Assembly (NCBI GenBank): GCA_943369525.1
Contig: CALRNL020000002.1
Location: 1 to 64,000 of the forward strand
Direction: 5' to 3'
From: BAIKAL-G1 sp943369525
GTDB taxonomy: Bacteria; Cyanobacteriota; Cyanobacteriia; PCC-6307; Cyanobiaceae
Length of the DNA: 64,000 bases
This document shows positions 8,009-15,038 of the stretch, one piece after another. The position numbers were made by a program, and so were the translations under genes. The notes under the pieces are model-generated. The model was not told where the DNA came from, did not search any database, and saw nothing but the letters and a program-made list of their open reading frames with translations. Positions within the stretch are counted from its first letter, which is position 1, and the number at the start of each line of letters is the position of its first letter.

Positions 8009-9535
8009 TTGTCGGAGCTGCGCGAGACCCGCCTTGAAAAAGCCCGCGCCCTGGCGGAGCTGGGCCAGGGGCCCTATGCCCTGGGTTTTCACCCCAGCCA
8101 TCGCACCGCGGCCCTGCAACAGGACCATGCCGACCTGGCCAAGGGCGCAGAACGGGACCTGGAGGTGGCCGTCGCCGGTCGGGTGATGACCCGGCGGGTG
8201 ATGGGCAAGCTGGCCTTCTTCACCCTCGCCGATGAGAGCGGTCCGATCCAGCTCTACCTAGAGAAGGCCACCCTGGACGGGCCCCCTGCCGAGGGGGCCC
8301 CAGCCGATGGGGTCGCTGCACCCAGCAGCTTCGCCCAGATCACCTCCCTGGTGGATGCCGGCGACCTGATCGGCGTGCGCGGCACCCTGCGCCGCACCGA
8401 CCGGGGCGAGCTGTCGGTGAAAGTGACAGCCTGGTCGATGCTGACCAAGGGCCTCCAGCCCCTGCCCGACAAGTGGCATGGCCTGGCCGATGTGGAGACG
8501 CGCTACCGCCAGCGCTATCTCGACCTGATCGTGTCCCCCCAGACCCGCGAAACCTTTCGCCGCCGCGCCCGCATGGTGAGCGCCATGCGCCGTTGGCTCG
8601 ATGAACGGGACTTCCTCGAGATCGAAACGCCGGTGTTGCAGAGCGTGCCCGGCGGCGCCGATGCCCGGCCCTTTGAAACCCACCACAACGCCCTCGACCT
8701 GCCCCTCACCCTGCGGATCGCCACCGAACTGCACCTCAAGCGGCTGGTGGTTGGCGGTTTTGAGCGGGTCTATGAGCTGGGGCGGATCTTCCGCAATGAG
8801 GGGATCAGCACGCGCCACAACCCTGAATTCACCTCGGTGGAGATCTACCAGGCCTATGCCGATTACACCGACATGATGGACCTCACCGAGCAACTAATTG
8901 CCTCGGTGTGTGGGCAGGTCTGCGGCAGCACCACCATTACTTACCAAGGTACGGAGATCAACCTCACGCCCCCCTGGCGTCGGGGGACGATGCACGAATT
9001 GGTGGAGCAGGCCTGCGGCCTGGATTTCCACGCCTTCACCAGCCGGGACGAGGCGGCGGTTGCCATGGCGGCGCAGGGGCTGGAGGTTCCGGCCCTGGCC
9101 GACTCGGTAGGCCGGCTGCTCAACGAGGCCTTCGAGCAGACCGTGGAAGCGGACCTGATCCAGCCCACCTTTGTGACCGATTACCCAGTGGAGATCTCGC
9201 CCCTGGCCCGCAACCACCGCAGCAAGCCGGGCCTGGTCGAGCGCTTTGAACTGTTCATCGTGGGCCGCGAAACGGCCAATGCCTTCAGCGAACTGACCGA
9301 TCCGGTTGACCAGCGCCAACGCCTGGAGGCCCAGCAGGATCGCCGCGCCGCCGGCGACCTCGAAGCCCAGGGGGTGGATGAGGACTTCCTCCAGGCCCTG
9401 GAGGTGGGCATGCCCCCCACGGGCGGCCTCGGCATCGGCATCGACCGCCTGGTGATGCTGCTCACCGACAGCCCCTCGATCCGCGATGTGATTGCCTTCC
9501 CGCTGCTGCGGCCCGAGGCACGACCGGAAGCCTGA
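8009..9535 (+). CDS. lysS: Lysyl-tRNA synthetase, class II
   Basis: Charges tRNA-Lys with lysine. The N-terminal OB-fold anticodon-binding domain (about residues 1-150; KLAFFTLADESGPIQLYL) precedes the class II catalytic core. Motif 2 is GRIFRNEGISTRHNPEF and motif 3 is GLGIGIDRLVMLLTDSPSIR. Length (508 aa) is normal for the family. The start is TTG at 8009, giving the conserved N-terminus SELRETRLEKARALAELG; no ATG is available at this position. A start-codon change is therefore likely and may lower translation. A Pro/Ala-rich loop sits within the OB domain at about residues 93-107. Confidence 0.96.
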   Translation: MSELRETRLEKARALAELGQGPYALGFHPSHRTAALQQDHADLAKGAERDLEVAVAGRVMTRRVMGKLAFFTLADESGPIQLYLEKATLDGPPAEGAPADGVAAPSSFAQITSLVDAGDLIGVRGTLRRTDRGELSVKVTAWSMLTKGLQPLPDKWHGLADVETRYRQRYLDLIVSPQTRETFRRRARMVSAMRRWLDERDFLEIETPVLQSVPGGADARPFETHHNALDLPLTLRIATELHLKRLVVGGFERVYELGRIFRNEGISTRHNPEFTSVEIYQAYADYTDMMDLTEQLIASVCGQVCGSTTITYQGTEINLTPPWRRGTMHELVEQACGLDFHAFTSRDEAAVAMAAQGLEVPALADSVGRLLNEAFEQTVEADLIQPTFVTDYPVEISPLARNHRSKPGLVERFELFIVGRETANAFSELTDPVDQRQRLEAQQDRRAAGDLEAQGVDEDFLQALEVGMPPTGGLGIGIDRLVMLLTDSPSIRDVIAFPLLRPEARPEA

Positions 9536-9652
9536 GCTAGGCACCGCCCGCGCCCTGTCAAGGGGGGCAGGGGGCCGCCCCAGGGCCCTCTGCCAACGCA
9601 ATGGGATAATCGGTCACAGTAGGCAATCTCCCCGCACGGGGCTCTCCTGAAT

Positions 9653-9916
9653 ATGAGCGGTGAGCGCGTCGGTTTCCGCTTCAAGCATGCGGACCCAGTG
9701 GTTAAGCGCAACCCGCAGGGACGCTCCCGCCGGGGTTGGGTGATGGAGCCGGTGGAGCAGACCACCAGCCGCGGCACCAAGATGCCCGCCTATCGCATTC
9801 GCTGGCGCGATAGTGAACGCCCCGAGATCGTGTTGCAGCACATGCTGATTGCCGATCCCGATCCCACGCCTCCCCCCGAGGGCGTCAGCCTGGTGCCCCC
9901 AGCACCTAAGAAATAG
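9653..9916 (+). CDS. Conserved small hypothetical protein
   Basis: An 87-residue basic protein starting MSGERVGFRFKHADPVVKR, with an arginine/tryptophan-rich middle (RSRRGWVMEPVEQ, YRIRWRDSERPEIV) and a proline-rich tail. It has no membrane segment or signal peptide. The strand-like central part resembles a short SH3-like or beta-barrel fold, but that is inference. The ATG follows a clear 100-bp gap after lysS, and codon use is like the neighbours. I recognise the type as a protein kept next to lysS in picocyanobacteria but know no function for it. Confidence 0.75.
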   Translation: MSGERVGFRFKHADPVVKRNPQGRSRRGWVMEPVEQTTSRGTKMPAYRIRWRDSERPEIVLQHMLIADPDPTPPPEGVSLVPPAPKK

Positions 9917-9931
9917 GCCTAGCGCTAGCCC

Positions 9932-10735
9932 TCAGGACCAGCCCTTGAGTCGGTAGGCCAGTAGGCCGATGTGTTCCTTTAGGGCCACGGTGCTCAGATA
10001 AAGGAACTCGGCATCGGGTAACAGGCTTTTCACGCTGTTGCCCAGGGTCGGGCGGCCGTAGTTGGCGCGGCTGGGGAGCTGGTAATCGCAGGCCACCGGG
10101 ACCACCTCCAGGCCACTGCGTTGGCGGAAGGTGGCCAGGGCGCGGGGCAGGTGGAAGGCACTAGTCACCAGCAGGATGCGACGCCAATGGCGCGGGCGGC
10201 CCAGGGCGCCGATGTCGCGGGCCTCTTCGGCGGTGGTGCGGGAGCCGGGGTTGGTGAGGATTCGGTTGGCCGGCACCCCCAATTCGATAGCCAGGTCCCG
10301 GGCCCAGATGGCCTCAGGCGGGGCGGGATCGGCTGCCGTGAAACTGACCCGGGCGCCGCTGGTCACCATCAACGGGGCTTTCTTTTGGCGCAGCAACCGC
10401 AGGCCCGTGAGCAGCCGGTCGCCCCCTTCGGCCACCTCCACCCCTTGGCGGGGCGCCAGGGCCGGCCGCAGCCCGCCACCCAGCACCACCACCGCATCGG
10501 CCGTGGGGATCGGCCTGGGCGTGAGGGCGGCGCTGCGCTCCTCCAGGCCCCAGATCAATTGGCGGCTGGTCCAGGGCATGGCCAGCAGCCAGACCAGGGC
10601 GATGCCGCCGCCCGAGAGCCAGGGCCCCCAGCGGCGGCGGCGGGCCTGGCCCAACTGGCCACTCAGTTGCAGCAGCAGGCCCAGTCCCAGGGGGTAGAGG
10701 GCCAGGGGCAGCAGTTTTGAGAGCAGAAATCCCAT
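9932..10735 (-). CDS. YdcF/ElyC-family membrane protein (DUF218)
   Basis: Has two N-terminal hydrophobic helices (about residues 5-25 and 40-58) and then a periplasmic or cytoplasmic DUF218 domain. The domain's hallmarks are DAVVVLGGGL, PLMVTSGARV, NPGSRTTAEEARDIG and LLVTSAFHLPRALATFR. Relatives (YdcF, SanA, ElyC) affect envelope integrity and the supply of undecaprenyl phosphate, and some bind S-adenosylmethionine; the exact activity is unsettled. Its 3' end faces the preceding small gene closely (15 bp). Its start is 5 bp from the stop of the coiled-coil gene downstream of egtD, so it may be the last gene of the ergothioneine operon. Confidence 0.85.
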   Translation of the reverse strand: MGFLLSKLLPLALYPLGLGLLLQLSGQLGQARRRRWGPWLSGGGIALVWLLAMPWTSRQLIWGLEERSAALTPRPIPTADAVVVLGGGLRPALAPRQGVEVAEGGDRLLTGLRLLRQKKAPLMVTSGARVSFTAADPAPPEAIWARDLAIELGVPANRILTNPGSRTTAEEARDIGALGRPRHWRRILLVTSAFHLPRALATFRQRSGLEVVPVACDYQLPSRANYGRPTLGNSVKSLLPDAEFLYLSTVALKEHIGLLAYRLKGWS

Positions 10736-10740
10736 GGGCG

Positions 10741-11304
10741 TCAGCCTTGGCGGCGGCGGAGCTCCTCAAGGGCCTGTTGGGCTTCAAAGGCGGCCCAGGC
10801 TTGGTCGAGGGGTTCGGGCTCGGCTTGGCCCTTCGCCCGGGCGGCCCCTGGGGCCTGGGTGGGGGGTGGAGGGGTCTGGCGGGCCAGCTGCTCCAGCTCG
10901 GCTTCCACGGCTTGAAAGGACCGGCCCAGTTCGGCCAGGGCCTGCCAGCGGTCGCGGCCCTGGCCCATCAGCTGGCCCAGGCGTTGCTCGGCCCGGCCGG
11001 CCAGGTCGTTTGCGCCCGCGTTGCGAGCCCTTTGGACCCGTTGCTGCCACTGGTTGATCTCGGCCACCAGGGCCAGGAGGCCGCTGCGCGCCTGGTCCGC
11101 CTGGCCCTGCAGCTCCAGGCGGCGGCGCTTGAGCCGTTGTTGTTTTTCCTGCTGCTCCTGCTGCTGCAAGAGGGCCTCCTGGGCGGGATTGGCGGCCAGG
11201 AAGGTTTCCAGTTGGCGCTCCAGCTGGGCTTCGAGTTGCTCGAACCAGCTCGCCGGGCCTGGTTCTGGGTTCATCCCAGGGTTGGGGCCTGCGCCGGCCC
11301 TCAT
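10741..11304 (-). CDS. Coiled-coil protein of the ergothioneine operon (hercynine metabolism protein type)
   Basis: A 187-residue protein that is largely a charged, glutamine-rich coiled coil (FEQLEAQLERQLETFLAAN to about residue 75, and again LGQLMGQGRDRWQALAELGRSF), followed by a Pro-rich linker and a helical tail ending EELRRRQG. It has no signal peptide. Its start overlaps the stop of the small 78-aa gene by 4 nt (ATGA), so translation is probably coupled. I recognise it as the larger of two proteins that accompany egtB/egtD in marine and freshwater picocyanobacteria; its biochemical role is unknown to me. Confidence 0.75.
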   Translation of the reverse strand: MRAGAGPNPGMNPEPGPASWFEQLEAQLERQLETFLAANPAQEALLQQQEQQEKQQRLKRRRLELQGQADQARSGLLALVAEINQWQQRVQRARNAGANDLAGRAEQRLGQLMGQGRDRWQALAELGRSFQAVEAELEQLARQTPPPPTQAPGAARAKGQAEPEPLDQAWAAFEAQQALEELRRRQG

Positions 11305-11534
11305 GCCGACGGCTCCGGGGCCCGGGTGATCAGCGGCGCTTCGATCTCCTCCTGCAGGGGGGTGATCGCCGCCTCCCGGGAGCGCAGCAGCAGCTGGGTC
11401 AGCCGGGCGATGCCCCCATCGCCCAGGTTCTGGGTGGTGAGCTGGTCGAAGGCGTCCCGGTAGAGGCCCTCGAGCTGCTCGATTAGCCCCTCGCGCATCT
11501 GGCGCACCGCCTGGCGTTGCTCTTCCCGGGACAT
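11301..11534 (-). CDS. Small protein of the ergothioneine operon (hercynine metabolism small protein type)
   Basis: From ATG 11534 it encodes 77 residues, starting MSREEQRQAVRQMREGLIEQ, mainly helical and charged, with no membrane segment. The ATG overlaps the egtD stop codon (TGATG) and its own stop overlaps the next gene's ATG, so it is embedded in a translationally coupled chain. A longer frame to 11585 exists but lies inside egtD. Conservation next to egtD in picocyanobacteria is the only functional clue. It might be a partner of the methyltransferase or sulfoxide synthase. Confidence 0.75.
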   Translation of the reverse strand: MSREEQRQAVRQMREGLIEQLEGLYRDAFDQLTTQNLGDGGIARLTQLLLRSREAAITPLQEEIEAPLITRAPEPSA

Positions 11535-12652
11535 CAGCTTGGCGGCGATTGGGCCCAGTCTGCCTGCACCAGCAGGTGCAGGCATAAGTCGTGATCAGGG
11601 TCGCTCCAGCGGGCCGCCCCGTGCCAGCCGGCCGGGGCGGCCAGGGCCAGGAAGGCCTCGGCGCTGTATTTAGCGCTGGTTTCGGTGATCAGGGCCTCGC
11701 CGCTGGCAAAGCTCCAGGTCTGGCCTGCCAGGTGCACCCGCTGGGGCCCCTCACTGACCAGGGCCATTTCGATGCGGCTTTCGGCCGCCTGCCAGCGGGC
11801 CCGATAACGGAAGGCCTGGGGGTTGAAGTTGCCAGCGAGATCCCGGTTGAGCCGGGTCAGCAGGTTGCGGGCGAAGGCGGCCGACACCCCGGCCCGATCG
11901 TTGTAGGCGGCTTCTAGCCGCTCGGTTGGCTTCGGTTGGTCGATGCCGATCAGCAATTTGCCACCGGGGCCCAGCAGGCGCCGGAACTGGGCCAGCAGCT
12001 CCTGGGCGGCGGCCGGTTCGAAGTTGCCCAGGGAGCTGCCGGGGAAAAAGCCCAGGTGGACCTGGCCCTGGAGCAAGGGGTGGCTGGGCAGGGCCTCCAG
12101 CTGGCTGTAGTCGCAGCAGATGCCGAGCATGGGCACCTGGGGATGGCGCTGTTGCAGGCGGTCGCAGGCCTCCTGCAGGTGGCTTGCGCTGATGTCGAGG
12201 GCCACGTAGGCCGGCTGCCCTGGCGGCAAGCTGCTGCCCATCGGCTTGGTCGCCGCGGCCGCCTGGCGGGCCATGGCTTCCAGCAGGGGAGCCACCTTAC
12301 GGGCGCTGCCGGCGCCAAATTCCACCAGCACCCCCTGGCCCAGGGCCGCAGCGATGGTAGGGGCCTCCCGCTCGAGCAGGGCCGTTTCGGTGCGGGTAAG
12401 GCTGTATTCGGGCTGCTCGCAGATCAGCTCAAACAACCTGGAGCCTTCGTCGTCGTAGAGGAACCAGGCGGGGAGCTGCTTTGGGTCGCGGCTGAGCCCC
12501 TCGATCACGAGGCGCTCCATGTCCGCCGGCGCCGGGTGCAGATCAATCACCTCAGGACTGGCGAAGGGTCCCCCGTCCTGGCCGGCGACATCATTGCTGC
12601 CTAGATCCAGCGCCCCGGGGAGTGGTGCTCGGGCTGGGTCGGTAACTCTCAC
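11534..12652 (-). CDS. egtD: L-histidine N(alpha)-methyltransferase EgtD
   Basis: Transfers three methyl groups from S-adenosylmethionine to histidine to make hercynine, the first step to ergothioneine. The family start FLYDDEGSRLFELICEQPEY is present, then the SAM motif VEFGAGSARK, FFPGSSLGNFE and LLIGIDQPKP. The C-terminal half binds histidine. I place the start at GTG 12652, whose GTGA overlaps the egtB stop, giving 372 aa; the open frame to 12922 lies inside egtB. The N-terminal 35 residues before the conserved core are not recognisable. It lies second in the operon egtB-egtD-small-coiled coil. Confidence 0.92.
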   Translation of the reverse strand: MRVTDPARAPLPGALDLGSNDVAGQDGGPFASPEVIDLHPAPADMERLVIEGLSRDPKQLPAWFLYDDEGSRLFELICEQPEYSLTRTETALLEREAPTIAAALGQGVLVEFGAGSARKVAPLLEAMARQAAAATKPMGSSLPPGQPAYVALDISASHLQEACDRLQQRHPQVPMLGICCDYSQLEALPSHPLLQGQVHLGFFPGSSLGNFEPAAAQELLAQFRRLLGPGGKLLIGIDQPKPTERLEAAYNDRAGVSAAFARNLLTRLNRDLAGNFNPQAFRYRARWQAAESRIEMALVSEGPQRVHLAGQTWSFASGEALITETSAKYSAEAFLALAAPAGWHGAARWSDPDHDLCLHLLVQADWAQSPPS

Positions 12653-13920
12653 TGGGGTTCGCCCCCCCGGGCCAGCCGCAGGCCCGCGGCCATCCAGCGG
12701 CTGGAAGGGGGGAAGAAGTTGCGGTAGGTCAGCCGTCCATGGCCGGCGGGGGTGAGGAAGCTGCTGCCCCGCAACACAAACTGGGAGGTCATGAACTTGC
12801 CGTTGTATTCGCCGACGGCGCCGGCGGCGGTGGCGAAGCCCGGATAGGGCCGGTAGGGGCTGGCGGTCCACTGCCAGAGCAGGCCCTGGGCCTGGTTCAG
12901 CCCCGGGGCGCTGATCTCCCATTCCGCTTCGCTGGGCAGCCGCGCCCCGGCCCAGCGGGCGAAGGCGTCGGCCTCAAACCAGCTCAGGTGGCGCACCGGG
13001 GCATCCGGGTGGCGGGGCCGGCGCCCGGCCAGGGTGAATTCCCAGTCGCCACGCCAGTAGCGGGGGGCCTGCCAGCCCCGCTGGTTGGCCACAGCCCAGC
13101 CCTCACTCATCCACAGCTCGGGCCGCCGGTAGCCGCCATCGGCGATGAAGGCCCCATAGGCGCCGTTGCTCACCAGTTGGCGGGCGATGGCGAAGGGTTC
13201 GAGCCAGACGCGGTGCCGGGGTGCCTCGTTATCGAAATGGAAACCGCCGAGGCAGGCTTCTGGACCGCCGTCGCCCTGGGGGTGGCCGATTGCCACCAGG
13301 CCTCCAGGCTGGTCCAGCCAGGTGCAGACCTGACCGGGCTCGGTTCCCGCGTGGGCGCGCGCCTCAAAGCGGTTGTCCGGGCCATCGCTGGCCAGGCTGT
13401 AGCTCGGTTCCAGGGGATTGCGGCTGAAGCCATCGAGCAGGTCCATCAGCAGCAGCTCCTGGTGCTGCTGCTCGTGTTGCAGCCCCAGCTCGACCAGGGC
13501 CAGGGGCGCCGCTGCCTGCTGGGGATCGAGCCCATCGAGCCGCTCCAGCAGCCGCTCCAGGGCGGCCGTGACCCGCTGGCGCCAGGCCAGCAGCTCGCCA
13601 ATGGCCGGCCGGGTCAGCAGGCCCCGCTGGGGCCGGGGGTGGCGGGCGCCGACGGCGTCGTAATAGGAATTGAACAGGTAGCCCCAGCGGCTATCGGAGG
13701 GCTCGTAGGGGGCCGCCAGGGCCGCCAGATCGGGCTGCTTGAGCAGGAACTCCTCAAAAAACCAGCTGGTGTGGCCCAGGTGCCATTTGGGCGGACTGGC
13801 ATCGGCCATCCCCTGCAGGCAGAGGTCCTCCGGCTCCAGGGGTGCGATCAGGGCCTCGCTGGCCAGCCGAATGTCCCGCAGCCGCGGCAACAGCCCCGTG
13901 GCGGTGGGGGATCGGAGCAT
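12649..13920 (-). CDS. egtB: Ergothioneine biosynthesis sulfoxide synthase EgtB
   Basis: Non-haem iron enzyme that joins a thiol (cysteine or gamma-glutamylcysteine) to hercynine using oxygen. The N-terminal DinB-like domain carries the iron ligands: a His in WHLGHTSWFFEEF and the two His in EHQQHQELLLMDL. The C-terminal formylglycine-enzyme-like domain contains NGAYGAFIADGGYRRPELW, PVRHLSWFEADAFARWAG and LPSEAEWE. It is 423 aa, normal for the family. No egtA (glutamate-cysteine ligase), egtC or egtE is visible in the window, and the gene is divergent from a cysteine synthase. Direct use of cysteine is a possible inference. Confidence 0.93.
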   Translation of the reverse strand: MLRSPTATGLLPRLRDIRLASEALIAPLEPEDLCLQGMADASPPKWHLGHTSWFFEEFLLKQPDLAALAAPYEPSDSRWGYLFNSYYDAVGARHPRPQRGLLTRPAIGELLAWRQRVTAALERLLERLDGLDPQQAAAPLALVELGLQHEQQHQELLLMDLLDGFSRNPLEPSYSLASDGPDNRFEARAHAGTEPGQVCTWLDQPGGLVAIGHPQGDGGPEACLGGFHFDNEAPRHRVWLEPFAIARQLVSNGAYGAFIADGGYRRPELWMSEGWAVANQRGWQAPRYWRGDWEFTLAGRRPRHPDAPVRHLSWFEADAFARWAGARLPSEAEWEISAPGLNQAQGLLWQWTASPYRPYPGFATAAGAVGEYNGKFMTSQFVLRGSSFLTPAGHGRLTYRNFFPPSSRWMAAGLRLARGGEPQ

Positions 13921-14018
13921 GGGAGCGAAGTGTCTGGCATGACCCTAGAAGCCCTGGGATCGGGCGGCAGCCGCCCCTACGATCGCCGCACCAGTTCACG
14001 CCATCGTCAGGCCAGCGC

Positions 14019-15038
14019 ATGGGGGGGATCACAGCCGGTTTTGTGGGTGCCGTCGGCCATACCCCCCTAATAAGGCTCAATTCCCTCAGCGATCTCACCG
14101 GCTGCGAGATCCTCGGCAAGGCCGAATTCATGAATCCCGGCGGCTCGGTCAAGGACCGGGCTGCCCTGGGCATCCTGTTGGAGGCGGAGCAGCAGGGACT
14201 GCTGGCCCCCGGGGGCACGGTGGTGGAGGGCACGGCCGGCAACACCGGTATCGGCCTCACCCACCTCTGCAACGCCCGCGGATATAGGGCCCTGATCGTG
14301 ATTCCCGACACCCAGTCGGCGGAGAAGATCGGCCTGATGCGCAGCCTCGGCGCCGAGGTGCGCACCGTGCCGGCCGTTCCCTACCGGGACCCCAATAACT
14401 ACGTGAGGCTCTCGGGCCGGATTGCCGCCGAAACCCCGGGAGCGGTTTGGGCCAACCAGTTCGACAACCTGGCCAACCGCCGCGCCCACTTCAACAGCAC
14501 CGGCCCGGAGATCTGGGACCAGACCGGCGGCAAGGTTGACGCCTGGGTGGCGGCCACGGGCACCGGTGGCACCTACGCCGGCGTGGCCTTCTATCTGAAG
14601 CAGCAAAACCCCCAGGTGCGCTGTGTGCTGGCCGATCCCCATGGCAGCGCCCTCTACGCCTGGGTCAAGCAGGGGCAGCTCAGCCTCGAGGGCAGCTCGA
14701 TCACCGAGGGCATCGGCAACAGCCGGGTCACGGCCAACCTGGAGGGCGCCCCGATCGACGATGCCGTGCGCGTCAGCGACCAGGAGGCCCTCGACACCAT
14801 TTATGGCCTGCTCTGGCGGGAGGGCCTGTTCCTGGGGGGCTCGGTGGGGATCAACGTGGCGGCGGCGGTGGAAACGGCCCGGCGGCTGGGTCCGGGCCAC
14901 ACGATCGTCACGGTGCTGTGCGACAGCGGCGATCGCTATCGGTCACGGCTTTATGACGCCGACTGGCTCGCCGGTAAGGGTTTGCAGCAACCTGAGCGGC
15001 ACCCCTCCCTGGCCCAAGCAGCCAAGAGACAGCCATGA
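14019..15038 (+). CDS. cysK: Cysteine synthase (O-acetylserine sulfhydrylase)
   Basis: PLP enzyme that makes cysteine from O-acetylserine and sulfide. The PLP lysine lies in NPGGSVKDRAALG, the substrate loop is EGTAGNTGIGL, and the phosphate-binding loop is ATGTGGTYAG. From ATG 14019 it is 339 aa and begins GFVGAVGHTPLIRLNSLS. It lacks the usual C-terminus of strict CysK. The long insert and ITEGIGNSR instead of IQGIG place it in the A-type variant common in cyanobacteria; a cystathionine beta-synthase-like activity cannot be excluded. It is divergent from egtB with a 98-nt shared promoter region, and its stop overlaps the kinase-like gene by 4 nt. Confidence 0.9.
   Translation: MGGITAGFVGAVGHTPLIRLNSLSDLTGCEILGKAEFMNPGGSVKDRAALGILLEAEQQGLLAPGGTVVEGTAGNTGIGLTHLCNARGYRALIVIPDTQSAEKIGLMRSLGAEVRTVPAVPYRDPNNYVRLSGRIAAETPGAVWANQFDNLANRRAHFNSTGPEIWDQTGGKVDAWVAATGTGGTYAGVAFYLKQQNPQVRCVLADPHGSALYAWVKQGQLSLEGSSITEGIGNSRVTANLEGAPIDDAVRVSDQEALDTIYGLLWREGLFLGGSVGINVAAAVETARRLGPGHTIVTVLCDSGDRYRSRLYDADWLAGKGLQQPERHPSLAQAAKRQP

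Noticed and set aside
10717..14070. Long plus-strand frames opposite the egt operon
   Set aside because: Their composition follows the third-position GC bias of the real minus-strand genes and they contain no motif.
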